Source: Vreelandella neptunia (GTDB lineage: Bacteria; Pseudomonadota; Gammaproteobacteria; Pseudomonadales; Halomonadaceae). From it: a DNA stretch of 64,000 nucleotides. Under the pieces are notes generated by a model. The model saw only the letters and a list, made by a program, of their open reading frames with translations, made no database searches and had not been told where the DNA came from. Below, piece after piece: positions 37,155 through 46,375 of this stretch (the stretch's first letter is position 1; the number at the start of each line of letters is the position of its first letter). A program made the translations under genes and the position numbers. The stretch is from assembly GCF_034479615.1 (NCBI RefSeq), contig NZ_CP140255.1, forward strand, positions 2,914,001 through 2,978,000. The letters run 5' to 3'.

Positions 37155-38343
37155 ATGCCGAACCATTGCCGCTTTGCTAGGCACCGTTGCAATGGGATTA
37201 GCTGCTAACGCACAAAGCGACGAACATGCCCTTGATACTCTGCAGGTACATGGTTTTCTTAGCCAAGCGCTAGTGATTACTGACGATAACAACTTTTTTG
37301 GTCAAAGTAGCCAAGATGAGGGCAGTTTCGAATTCACCGAAATCGGCCTCAACGTCTCCTTACGTCCCCATCAGGATGTGCTTGTTGCTGCCCAAGTGCT
37401 AAGTCGTCGAGCTGGAGGCAATAGCAGCGATGCTGAACCTAAGCTGGATTACGGTCTAGTTGATTACCAAATGATTTCAAACCAAGAGCGTACCCTTGGT
37501 ATTCAGCTAGGCCGAATTAAAAACCCTTTTGGCTTTTACAACCAAACCCGCGACGTGGCATTTACCCGTCCGAGTATATTGCTACCACAGTCTATCTATT
37601 TTGACCGAACGCGTTCTTTGGCTCTTACAGGGGATGGGCTAACGTTATATTTGGAAGAGCGGTTGGATAGCGGAGTAGTAAGGGGCCAGCTTGGTCTAGG
37701 CGAGCCTCAGGCTGGTGATGATTTAAGTCAAACGCTTCAACTACAGCGTATTGCAGGCTCTTTCAATCCTCAGCAATCCACCATTGCACAGGTTCGCTAT
37801 GAGCATGATGGAGGACGTATTGTTGCAGCTGTAAGCAACGCTAATGTGAAGTCTCGAATAGAGTCACACTACCAAGGTGTGAACGATGGAGATTTTTACT
37901 TTACGCCCTGGATATTTTCACTCCAATACAATCAAGAGCTTTGGAGTATAACTGCTGAGTATGCATTACGGCGATCAGGATTCAAAAACTTCAACCCAAC
38001 TTCTTTAAATTTCAATACAACAGGTGAAAGCTGGTACTTGCAATACACTCGACGCTTTTACGACAATTGGCAGTGGCTAATACGCTATGACAGTTTAATC
38101 AGTAATCGAAATGATCCTTCAGGGAAAGACTTTGAAGCTAAGGGGCTAGGGCCTGCACACACCCAATTTGCGGAGGATCTAACATTTGGTCTTCAGTGGA
38201 CACCGCACCCTCAAGTAATGTTGGCAGGCGAATACCACCATGTGGACGGCACTGGTTGGCTGCCCATTCAGGATAATCAAGACTTTTCAGCGACCAGCCG
38301 AAGATGGAATATGTGGTTATTCCAGCTATCGCTGCGCTTCTGA
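37123..38343 (+). CDS. outer-membrane porin-like beta-barrel protein
   Basis: ATG 37123, behind AGGGAG, gives 406 residues and overlaps the preceding gene by 32 bases. A signal ends near AANAQS. The rest alternates hydrophobic and polar residues in beta-barrel style and ends with RRWNMWLFQLSLRF, a terminal Phe typical of outer-membrane barrels. Repeats of FGFYNQTRDVAFTRPSILLPQ type resemble phosphate-selective porins. It probably brings a solute in for the binding-like protein and the sensor kinase-like GGDEF/EAL protein downstream. Confidence 0.8.
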   Translation: MIESKSFRWNECRTIAALLGTVAMGLAANAQSDEHALDTLQVHGFLSQALVITDDNNFFGQSSQDEGSFEFTEIGLNVSLRPHQDVLVAAQVLSRRAGGNSSDAEPKLDYGLVDYQMISNQERTLGIQLGRIKNPFGFYNQTRDVAFTRPSILLPQSIYFDRTRSLALTGDGLTLYLEERLDSGVVRGQLGLGEPQAGDDLSQTLQLQRIAGSFNPQQSTIAQVRYEHDGGRIVAAVSNANVKSRIESHYQGVNDGDFYFTPWIFSLQYNQELWSITAEYALRRSGFKNFNPTSLNFNTTGESWYLQYTRRFYDNWQWLIRYDSLISNRNDPSGKDFEAKGLGPAHTQFAEDLTFGLQWTPHPQVMLAGEYHHVDGTGWLPIQDNQDFSATSRRWNMWLFQLSLRF

Positions 38344-38377
38344 CGTTTCCCCCGATCCTGGCTAGGACGTTACCGCG

Positions 38378-41218
38378 ATGAAAACACCCACCCTTTTTCG
38401 AACGCCTCAGCGTCTTAGCCTAACCTGGCGGGTCATCGCGTTAAGTAGCCTCCTGCTGTTGGCGCTGGTAACACTTTTTACGTGGTTAGGTCACGACAAC
38501 TTAACCCGTCAGTTTCAGGAAAGTCGCACTCAGCACCATGAACGCCAGCAGCGAGAAATCCGTTTAGCACTACTCCGTTCATCGGAAAATTTACGCCAGT
38601 TAGCCGGTTTGACTGCCGCTTCTGCGAGCCTTGGACTGCCTTTACAAGCAGGCAGCACAGCCGATGTGGAGCAAGCGCTGGACGCCCAGTGGCCCGCTCT
38701 TCAGCTCGAGGCAGGGATTGATGAGATTTTAATCATCAATACTCGCGGACAAGTCATGGGAAGCTGGGGAACCGGAAATTCGCAAGCACAGCTTCCCATC
38801 TTGAGCTGGGTAAGTCGTGTTATGGACACCGAACGACCACTTTCAGCGCTTCGCTGTTCAGCTAGCTGCCAGCAGTTTGCTGCCGTACCGGTTCTTGTGG
38901 ACGGAGAAAGTGTTGGCATGGTCGTGCTGTCCCGCTCGTTAGCCGACGTCACACGGCAAGCTAAAGAAGTCTCTGGCAGCGAAGTCGCACTACTCGTGAC
39001 CGGGCCCGCTGAAGACAATCAGGTAACGACAATACGACAGTTGCCAGCATGGAACGGTCAACTGCTCGCACTCACAAGCGAAGAACAAAGCCTAGTCCCG
39101 TTGCAGCAAGCGGCAGACACTGCCCCTGTTCGCCGCTTGATGGAAGCACCATTAAGTCTTGAACATGACGGCAGGCATTTAGAACTCAGCGCAGTGCGCA
39201 TGGAAGAGGATAACGAGCGTAGCAATATCGGTTACTTCCTGCTGATATCAGACATTACCGAACAAATTAAAGCAATTAATCAGGATACTCGCACGCTGCT
39301 GTTCGTCGGCGTGCTCGGCTGGATTGCCGCTGAACTACTGCTACTGGTCATACTGCTTGGCCCAATGGCTAGACTACGTAGAGTCGCCGGGCTGCTTCCT
39401 GCTTTGGCCGACGGGAAGTTTAGCGACATACACTCCGCCATTCCCAACCACCGCCGCCGCATTCCCGACGAGATAGATGTGCTTGAGAGCACCACACTCG
39501 AGCTTTCGCGCCAGCTCGAACTGTTAGAGAGTGAAGTACAAGAACGCGGTGACCAACTAGCCGAGCGCATTGAAGAGCTAGCCAAAGAGCGGGACTTCAT
39601 CAGTGGCCTGTTGGACACAGCCCAGGTGTTTATAATTGCTCAAGACTGCACTGGAAGGATAAGCCTAGCCAATGAGTATGCTCAGTTGATGCTGGGGCTT
39701 AATGAGGCTTCGCTACTTGGACGTCATTTTGTTGATGTCTTCGAGGCGGGTGCCCCTGCCACGTTGAATACGTTTTCCTATCCCCAGCAAGAAGAAAAAA
39801 CCCTACGTACGCCCGATCACCGCCTTCATACTATTGCTTGGTATCATGCCCCTTTACAGACAGGTAATGAGGGGAAAGTATCACGCATATCAGTAGGGCT
39901 AGATATTACCGAGCGCAAGGCTGCTGAAGCACGGTTAACCTGGCTGGCTGAACGCGACCCGTTAACAGAACTGTACAACCGACGCTATTTCCAGCATGCG
40001 CTACAAATCGCCCTTGAACACCCAGCGAAGAAAAAAGGGGCGGTACTGCTGCTGGATTTAGACCAGTTCAAAGAGGTGAATGAGCTGAGCGGGCACCATG
40101 TTGGCGACAAATTACTAAGTGAAGTTGCCGACACACTCCTCCATAACCTTGGCCGCCGTGGTGTTATTGCCCGCCTGGGTGGCGACGAGTTTTCCCTTCT
40201 ATTAGAAGATACCAACGCCGATCAGGCAGTCAGTGTGGCGCAATATATAGTCCAACTGTTAGAGGGCATCGGCTTCGTTGTCGGCGAGCGGCGGCACCGG
40301 GTAACTGCCAGTATTGGTATTGCCCTGTTTCCAACCCACGGCAATACCCCTACTGACCTTATGGCTAGCGCTGATGTGGCTATGTACAAAGCAAAAGAGA
40401 GTGGTCTCCAGCACTGGCATCTACTCTCCAAATCAGAAAATGCTAAAGACGAGCTGCAAGAACGAGTTTACTGGGTTGAACGCATACGCAATGCGCTTGA
40501 AGAGGATAGCTTCGAGCTAATGGTGCAGCCCATTATGCGTCTGGAAGACCAAGACGTAAAACACCACGAGGTACTGCTGCGAATGCACGACGTAGATGGA
40601 AGCCTAATTTCTCCCGCGCATTTTATTCCTATTGCCGAACAGAGCGGGCAGATTATTTTAATCGACCGCTGGGTATTACGGCATAGTTTAAAGGCACTTA
40701 GCCAATTGCAGGATCGGGGTATCACTCTGGCAGTTAACCTTTCGGGCCAATCTCTTCACGACGGGGGCTTGAAGCAATACTTGGCAGACGAGCTGACGGC
40801 TAGTGGCGCTGATCCCCATCACCTCATATTGGAGGTAACGGAAACAGCTGCGGTTACTGATTTTTCTACCGCACGCGGCGTATTACAAGCAGTACGTGAC
40901 CTGGGTTGCCGTACCGCATTGGATGACTTTGGGGTGGGTTTCAGTAGTTTTCACTACCTTGGGCAGTTGCCCGTCGACTATATTAAGATTGATGGTTCTT
41001 TTATTCGCAGCATGCTAATTAGCCCTGACAGCCGCGTCATTGTGCGTGCTATTGCCGACATTGCTAAAGGTTTTGGTAAGCAAACCATTGCTGAATTCGT
41101 TGATCAAGAAGCTCTATTGCCAATACTTAAGGCCTATGGGATTACTTATGGCCAGGGGTTTCATTTAGGTAGGCCAATAAAAATAACAGAAGCATTTAGT
41201 GGAATTAGCTCTCAATAA
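38378..41218 (+). CDS. sensor GGDEF-EAL protein (c-di-GMP turnover)
   Basis: This 946-residue inner-membrane protein has a TM near residues 17-37, a periplasmic sensor region to about 300, TM2 at about 307-330, a coiled segment, a PAS-like domain at about 405-520, a GGDEF domain with GGDEF at 601-605, and an EAL domain with EVLLR at 731-735. The GGDEF motif is intact, and no RxxD inhibitory site precedes it. In the EAL domain the second residue is Val instead of Ala, while AVNLSGQ, EVTETAA, DDFGVGFSSF and KIDGSF are intact, so phosphodiesterase activity is likely. It is third in a row with the binding protein and porin, so it probably senses the same ligand. Confidence 0.92.
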   Translation: MKTPTLFRTPQRLSLTWRVIALSSLLLLALVTLFTWLGHDNLTRQFQESRTQHHERQQREIRLALLRSSENLRQLAGLTAASASLGLPLQAGSTADVEQALDAQWPALQLEAGIDEILIINTRGQVMGSWGTGNSQAQLPILSWVSRVMDTERPLSALRCSASCQQFAAVPVLVDGESVGMVVLSRSLADVTRQAKEVSGSEVALLVTGPAEDNQVTTIRQLPAWNGQLLALTSEEQSLVPLQQAADTAPVRRLMEAPLSLEHDGRHLELSAVRMEEDNERSNIGYFLLISDITEQIKAINQDTRTLLFVGVLGWIAAELLLLVILLGPMARLRRVAGLLPALADGKFSDIHSAIPNHRRRIPDEIDVLESTTLELSRQLELLESEVQERGDQLAERIEELAKERDFISGLLDTAQVFIIAQDCTGRISLANEYAQLMLGLNEASLLGRHFVDVFEAGAPATLNTFSYPQQEEKTLRTPDHRLHTIAWYHAPLQTGNEGKVSRISVGLDITERKAAEARLTWLAERDPLTELYNRRYFQHALQIALEHPAKKKGAVLLLDLDQFKEVNELSGHHVGDKLLSEVADTLLHNLGRRGVIARLGGDEFSLLLEDTNADQAVSVAQYIVQLLEGIGFVVGERRHRVTASIGIALFPTHGNTPTDLMASADVAMYKAKESGLQHWHLLSKSENAKDELQERVYWVERIRNALEEDSFELMVQPIMRLEDQDVKHHEVLLRMHDVDGSLISPAHFIPIAEQSGQIILIDRWVLRHSLKALSQLQDRGITLAVNLSGQSLHDGGLKQYLADELTASGADPHHLILEVTETAAVTDFSTARGVLQAVRDLGCRTALDDFGVGFSSFHYLGQLPVDYIKIDGSFIRSMLISPDSRVIVRAIADIAKGFGKQTIAEFVDQEALLPILKAYGITYGQGFHLGRPIKITEAFSGISSQ

Positions 41219-41263
41219 TAGATACCGTTTATACTTAATTCTGGAATCAAATAGGGATAGCAC

Positions 41264-42090
41264 ATGAGCTCTTTACCACTGCAAGTGAAGAACGAGGAAG
41301 CATCAGCTGTATTTATTACAAGATTCATACAAGAGTTCAAATTCAAACTCTGCATAAATGAGCATGAGAAACAACTGGCTTATCGTCTAAGGCATGATGT
41401 TTACTGCGAAGAGCTTCAATATGAAGAAGCTAGCGACCCTATAAAAAAACTCGAATTTGATGTTTATGACCAAAACTCTATTCACTGTTTGATAGAACAC
41501 CGGAGAACAGGACTAGTAGCGGGCTGCGTACGAGTGGTTATACCTCAGCCTTCCAGCCCTCATCCACTTAACCAGCTTCCATTACAATCTTACGGCAACC
41601 AAAGTCTCACCCACGCAGAGCTGCACCCCGACAAACTTGCCCAAGGCAGTTACTATGAAATTTCACGACTGGCCGTGAATCGCCTTTTCAGAACAAGACT
41701 TAAAGATAGCTCTACTTCTTTAGAAAGCTCGTCTACCAGCCACAATAATACTTTTTTTCTACTGAAGAGAAGCAGCTCTTTCCACTACTCGCTACAGGCC
41801 TATTTATCACCGGCTATGCTTTAGGGAGGCAGCTAGGTAAAATTCAAGTTTTTGCAATGATGGAACCTAGCTTACCACGACTTCTCGCTCTGACAGGCTT
41901 TCACTTCACCAAAGTTGGCGAAACAATCAACTTCCATGGTAGAAGAAGTGCTTACTACATCAATAAGCAACAAGCAGAGAGTGGATTAAAGAAAGCACTG
42001 CAACCACTCTACCTGCACATACAACAAACATTGGCCTTCCAGCTAGAAGAAATGCTAGCTCAAGATGTCAGCACCTCACTAATAACTTGA
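41264..42090 (+). pseudogene. PEP-CTERM/exosortase-associated acyltransferase, frame broken at T7
   Basis: Translation from ATG 41264 gives the N-terminal acyltransferase part: EKQLAYRLRHDVYCEELQYEE, LIEHRRTGLVAGCVRVVIP and YYEISRLAVNRLFRTR. The frame breaks at T7 (41752-41758). In the -1 frame it continues TEEKQLFPLLATGLFITGYALGRQLG, FAMMEPSLPRLLALTGF and HGRRSAYYIN to 42090. Together they make about 275 residues, normal for this autoinducer-synthase-like acyltransferase family. The site T_TTT_TTT with a weak hairpin five bases downstream fits -1 frameshifting, but a simple indel in the homopolymer would look the same. Confidence 0.8.
41752..41781 (+). other. possible -1 frameshift site: T7 heptamer plus hairpin
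   Basis: The heptamer T_TTT_TTT lies in the zero frame at 41752-41758. Five bases later GAAGAG (41764-41769) can pair with CTCTTT (41776-41781) around AAGCAG. The stem is weak and includes a G-T pair. Confidence 0.4.
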
Positions 42091-42099
42091 ATATTTTAT

Positions 42100-42759
42100 C
42101 TATACCGTGGCCTTGGCACTGTCTCGATCATCCAACGAGGCAGAATGACTGAAATCATTAACCGTTACGCTGGTAAATTTCTCTAAGAAAAACACTAGCG
42201 TTTCGGGATATTGGAAACGCTCCTCGAAGCGCTCTTGGCCCTCTTGTGAACGCCGTGTCACGCTTGCTTTATACCCTTCGCCCGATTTAGATACCTTTAC
42301 GCTATTCTCACGACTTCCGTCACGTTTGATGGCCGTTATGGGGGAGTTATCGCTTAATAAAACGTCTAGTTGTCTAGCGGCTGTGCGTTCTTGATCAGAC
42401 GCCCAGAGAGGTTGGTCTCGATTCCCATAACGGTAGAGCATAATGACCAACATGACGGAAAAGATGCTACTGGTCAGCATCCATGTTAATAAAACGCTTG
42501 AAAGCGGTGTTGTCAGCATAATGAACAGTTGAACAACAATGCCCACCGCCAGCACACCGGCCAAGGGCCGCCACATGCGTGGATTCATAAACCCGCGCTT
42601 GAGGATATAACCCCAAAGCCCTATCACCGCTAGCGCCCCCAACAACAAATGAATGGGAGCAAGTAGCGTTCCTCCTCCAGCCAATATAGCAATTACCCCA
42701 ATAATCACTATTAAACTGTAGAAAGTAGCTAGCAGGTAGTAAGCGCGATCAAGGGTCAT
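42100..42759 (-). CDS. hypothetical inner-membrane protein with four helices
   Basis: The 219-residue protein has four hydrophobic segments in the first 110 residues (SLIVIIGVIAILAGGGTLL, LLLGALAVIGLWGYIL, LAGVLAVGIVVQLFIML, LTSSIFSVMLVIMLY) and a charged cytoplasmic tail of about 110 residues ending DDRDSAKATV. I do not recognise the family. It is convergent with the broken acyltransferase gene, ten bases away, and transcribed alone. Confidence 0.6.
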   Translation of the reverse strand: MTLDRAYYLLATFYSLIVIIGVIAILAGGGTLLAPIHLLLGALAVIGLWGYILKRGFMNPRMWRPLAGVLAVGIVVQLFIMLTTPLSSVLLTWMLTSSIFSVMLVIMLYRYGNRDQPLWASDQERTAARQLDVLLSDNSPITAIKRDGSRENSVKVSKSGEGYKASVTRRSQEGQERFEERFQYPETLVFFLEKFTSVTVNDFSHSASLDDRDSAKATV

Positions 42760-42912
42760 ATGCAGTCTCCATGCGGGTTAACCGATGGCCTGCGTCGCCA
42801 TCGATTTTATTGTTAGTTGTTATCGGTTATCTACTTGCGAATAAAGCCTTGAAGCTCAGTATAGATGGTCACGGCAATTCTTCACTATTGCCGTGTCAAC
42901 CTTTGCGACTGG

Positions 42913-43878
42913 TTATAAACCCTGCGCGCCGCGGCGTAGCCAATCATGAACAAACGCCAGCTTACGGCGGGCCGTCTCTGAGAGCACAAAGGGGTAAAGA
43001 TCCGGCAACCCCATTGAGCGGTTAACGTGGTTGACCCCGACGGTCAGCGCTGCAGCCACGTATATTAAACGCTCGGCATCTGGCTCTGCGTACGGATCCC
43101 ACTGTGGACCAGGCAGCTCCGGCGAAGTGAGATCTGATGCCGCAAAGCTGTCGGCAATATCGGTTAAATGCAGCAGATGTGCGGCAGTCTCGGCCCAATC
43201 TTCATGGGGGTGAGCTGAAGCGTAGGTGGTTAAATAGCGCTCTTTCCAATCAGGCGGCGGCCCATCTTGGTAGTGATGCTGAAGCGCGGCCTGGTAATCC
43301 TGACGCTCATCGCCAAACATCTCTCGAAAGGCATTTATAAAATCCTCACGTAAGCTAAGCCGCCACCACAGCATGTGAGAAATTTCGTGGCGCATATGGC
43401 CAATCATCGTACGGTAAGGCTCTTCTAACGCTTCACGACGCGTCGTAACCAGCACGGGGTCTACCTCGGCTACGCTGATGGTCACTACACCCTCAATGTG
43501 TCCCATCGGCACAGGCGTAGGGCCTTCGGCAAGTAGATGGAAAACCGGCGGCGCACCTGGGTCTTCCGGACGAAACCAGTGCCAACGGCCCAGGTTATCC
43601 AGAACCCAGCGTTTAGCCGCTTCCGTTTGTGCCCAGTTAGGAATAGCGTTGGGAAGACTAGGGTCTGGCGCCAGTGCTGTCATAGCACAAGCGCGGCAAA
43701 AAGCCCCCTCTTTAGGGGCAATCCAGTTACAGCCAATAACGTCGCGATTGATGCAAAAAGGGGGCATTGGCACAAAAGCCCGGGCCTGTGGATCGTAGGC
43801 AACGGGGGTGCCGTCTGCGGTTGCGAGATTATCGAACCATAGAGAGCCGGAACCGACGGGATTTGCAAAGACGCGCAT
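42913..43878 (-). CDS. putative zinc-binding metallopeptidase
   Basis: ATG 43878 (behind AGGAGC) gives 321 residues, MRVFANP onward. The N-terminal zinc ribbon has CINRDVIGCNW and CRACAM pairs, followed by a central domain and the HEISH zinc-protease motif (IGHMRHEISHMLWW), then PHEDWAETAAHLLH. It matches the DUF2248/zinc-ribbon_6 plus Peptidase_Mx family of uncharacterised predicted peptidases. Substrate and role are unknown. It is probably cytoplasmic. Confidence 0.85.
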   Translation of the reverse strand: MRVFANPVGSGSLWFDNLATADGTPVAYDPQARAFVPMPPFCINRDVIGCNWIAPKEGAFCRACAMTALAPDPSLPNAIPNWAQTEAAKRWVLDNLGRWHWFRPEDPGAPPVFHLLAEGPTPVPMGHIEGVVTISVAEVDPVLVTTRREALEEPYRTMIGHMRHEISHMLWWRLSLREDFINAFREMFGDERQDYQAALQHHYQDGPPPDWKERYLTTYASAHPHEDWAETAAHLLHLTDIADSFAASDLTSPELPGPQWDPYAEPDAERLIYVAAALTVGVNHVNRSMGLPDLYPFVLSETARRKLAFVHDWLRRGAQGL

Positions 43879-43976
43879 ACGGTAAAGCTCCTGAAAGCGA
43901 GAAAAAGAGAACCTCAACCAACCGACTGAGCGTTCTCTTTTCCAAAAATCCTATTAAAAATAGTGTGCAGCGCCCT

Positions 43977-44708
43977 TTATTTCATTTCAAAACCGCGCTT
44001 GATTAAAAAATCGCGCATGTGAGGGCGCAGCTTGTTATCAAATAAAGGCTTGAGGTTGCGGGACCAGTCAGTGTCTTTATTACTGCTGCTACGAGCCTGA
44101 TAGTACGCCTGCATAGTCGTATCAAAGGCTTCTACCTGCTCACAGTCTTCAGTGTAGTAGTCTTCTTTAAGAACCGCCTCCACGGGTAAGCGCGGCTTCA
44201 CCTCAGGCTCTTGCTCCGGATAGCCAAGGCACATACCAAACACCGGGTACACATGCTTGGGAAGGCGTAGCAGGTCGCTAACTTCCTGGGGATTATTACG
44301 AATACCGCCGATATAGCAGATCCCCAACCCTTCGGATTCAGCCGCCACTGCCACATTTTGCGCCATCAGCGCCGTATCCACTGTTGCTACCAACAGTTGC
44401 TCGGTCATTCCCCGCACAACGTTGGCACCGGTGCGCTCTGAAGCCTCCGTGGGGCGCTTCATATCAGCACAGAAAACTAGAAAGTCGGCACAGGTGGCAA
44501 TATAACCTTGTCCACCGGCCAGCTCTGCTATCTGCTCACGGTTCGCCTGGTCTTTTACATGAATAACCGTATACGCCTGAACATGGCTGGAGGTCGCAGC
44601 CCCCTGCCCGGCTTGGATAAGTTCCCGCAGCAACTCTTTCGGGATCGGCCGGTCGCTAAATTTACGGATCGAACGGTGGGATTTCAGCAACTTAATAATG
44701 TCGTTCAT
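43977..44708 (-). CDS. nfsA: oxygen-insensitive NADPH nitroreductase, NfsA-type
   Basis: The 243-residue flavoprotein begins MNDIIKLLKSHRSIRKFSDRPIPKELL and has the FMN-binding SHVQAY..., NVAVAAESEGLGICYIGGIRNNP and FGMCLGYPEQEPEVKPRLP. This is the NfsA/FRP group of two-electron nitro- and quinone-reductases, cytosolic dimers using NADPH. Length and motifs are normal. The gene is monocistronic. The name is by family; other FRP-like flavin reductases are possible. Confidence 0.87.
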   Translation of the reverse strand: MNDIIKLLKSHRSIRKFSDRPIPKELLRELIQAGQGAATSSHVQAYTVIHVKDQANREQIAELAGGQGYIATCADFLVFCADMKRPTEASERTGANVVRGMTEQLLVATVDTALMAQNVAVAAESEGLGICYIGGIRNNPQEVSDLLRLPKHVYPVFGMCLGYPEQEPEVKPRLPVEAVLKEDYYTEDCEQVEAFDTTMQAYYQARSSSNKDTDWSRNLKPLFDNKLRPHMRDFLIKRGFEMK

Positions 44709-44808
44709 GGAACCTCGCTTATTTGGATAACACTTATCTAAAATAGCTAACTAACAGGGTAACAGATTTGTACAATATAATAGGGGTGTCTGATAGGCTT
44801 AAAACTGC

Positions 44809-45315
44809 CTACAGCAAATGTATAATCGCGCCGCGCAAGCCGTGATGATCTATCCATAGTTTGCCTAGCGTAATAGGCAGATTGAATCGGCGCTTTCCCG
44901 CCGCGCCTGGGTTGAAGAGCAGCTTTCCCTCCAGGTGTTCATTGCGGGGCTTATGGGAGTGGCCATGCAGAACCGCCGCACAGGGAGTCTTTGGGTCGAA
45001 ATCCTCTAAGCGGTGAACCAGGTGCAGGTGTTTTTCGTTCACAAGGATGTCTTGATGCACCGGCAGGCTCTCCGCCCACGCCGCCGTATCGATATTGCCT
45101 TGAACGCAGTGCACCGGCGCCAGTGCTTCCAAACGCTGCAAAATCGTTTTATCCGCTTCTTTACTGCCTACATCTCCCAAGTGCAGAATGAGTTCGCACC
45201 CATCCAGCAGATAGAGTGCCTCATCGCGCAGCAACCCGTGGGTGTCGGCAATTACCCCAACGGGAGAATTAACCCTATAGCAGGGCATCGCTAGGCCCAT
45301 TAACGCCTCCTTCAA
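44809..45315 (-). CDS. YfcE-like metallophosphoesterase
   Basis: At about 160-168 residues (starts at 45315, 45300 or 45288 possible) this is a small calcineurin-like phosphoesterase with VIADTHG, HLGDVGSKE, VQGNID and HGHSH metal-binding motifs in order. YfcE-type enzymes hydrolyse phosphodiesters with Mn2+ in the cytoplasm; the natural substrate is unclear. Monocistronic. Confidence 0.9.
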   Translation of the reverse strand: MKEALMGLAMPCYRVNSPVGVIADTHGLLRDEALYLLDGCELILHLGDVGSKEADKTILQRLEALAPVHCVQGNIDTAAWAESLPVHQDILVNEKHLHLVHRLEDFDPKTPCAAVLHGHSHKPRNEHLEGKLLFNPGAAGKRRFNLPITLGKLWIDHHGLRGAIIHLL

Positions 45316-45532
45316 ACGAATAAAGAGTGTCCATTCTAGTTTTTTTGCTAGAACGCTATCAAAAGTTGCGTCTCAAGGCCGATAGCTAAGTTATCAAAGA
45401 GGTCGCGATGGAGAGGCATCTATTAGATTTTCATTGTCTATCTAATAAGTTAGGCATCAGCAAGCTATACTGATAAGGCTATATGCTGATAATTGAAACT
45501 TGATGGAATAATAACGACGCCAGGAAGCCGAT

Positions 45533-46300
45533 ATGACCGATACCTCTCAAAATGCACCCGGGCAAGAGTGGAATGCCAGCGACTACGCCCAGAATGCTCA
45601 TTTTGTACCTAAGCTAGGCAGCGAAGTGGTCAAGCTGTTAGCGCCTCAACCCGGCGAACGTATTTTGGATCTTGGCTGCGGCGACGGCTCTTTAACTGAG
45701 CGCCTTGTGCAACTGGGCGCTAACGTTCTCGGTGTTGACGCTTCAGAAGAGATGGTAAATGCCGCCCGACAACGGGGCATTACCGCCCGCGTAGTTGATG
45801 GACACCAACTGCCTTTCGACCATGAGTTTGATGCGGTATTTAGCAACGCGGCGCTGCACTGGATGCTAGACCCCCAGGCAGTACTAGCAGGCGTTAAGCG
45901 TGCATTGAAGCCAGGAGGGCGTTTTGTAGCCGAGTTCGGCGGTCATGGCAATGTCGCCGCTATTTGTACCGCACTGATTGCCGCCCTACAGTTTCGGGGC
46001 ATTAGCGCCCGCGGTCGGCATCCGTGGTACTTCCCGACGCCCCATGAATATGGCCACCTGCTGGAAACCGTCGGCTTCAAAGTAGAAAGCATTGAGTTGA
46101 TCCCACGCCCTACTCCGCTGCCCACCGGCATGATTGGGTGGCTTGAGACGTTTGCAAGCCCGTTTCTACATGGGCTTGACGAGGATGTGCGCGATGCCGT
46201 GCTTGAGAACACCTTGACGCTGCTCGGCCACAGCCTTCGTGATGAGCAAGGAAATTGGACAGCAGATTATGTGCGCCTGCGCGTTTCCGCCCGTACATAA
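45533..46300 (+). CDS. class I SAM-dependent methyltransferase
   Basis: The 255-residue methyltransferase has motif I ILDLGCGDGSLTERLVQLGA, the acidic end of strand 2 (GVDASEEMV), and NAALHWMLDP. It resembles the trans-aconitate methyltransferase and Methyltransf_25 families. The substrate is unknown. A strong bidirectional terminator follows. Confidence 0.88.
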   Translation: MTDTSQNAPGQEWNASDYAQNAHFVPKLGSEVVKLLAPQPGERILDLGCGDGSLTERLVQLGANVLGVDASEEMVNAARQRGITARVVDGHQLPFDHEFDAVFSNAALHWMLDPQAVLAGVKRALKPGGRFVAEFGGHGNVAAICTALIAALQFRGISARGRHPWYFPTPHEYGHLLETVGFKVESIELIPRPTPLPTGMIGWLETFASPFLHGLDEDVRDAVLENTLTLLGHSLRDEQGNWTADYVRLRVSART

Positions 46301-46323
46301 GCGGTAAAAGCCAGGCGTAAAAA

Positions 46324-46362
46324 AGCCGCCGACGATAAGTGTGCTTATCATCGGCGGCTTTT
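46324..46362. terminator. bidirectional intrinsic terminator
   Basis: AGCCGCCGA-C-GATAAG / CTTATC-A-TCGGCGGCT forms a 15-bp stem with one mismatch and a TGTG loop. It has A-runs on the left and T on the right, so it serves both the methyltransferase and the convergent chemoreceptor gene. Confidence 0.93.
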
Positions 46363-46375
46363 AGTCGATTAAAAC

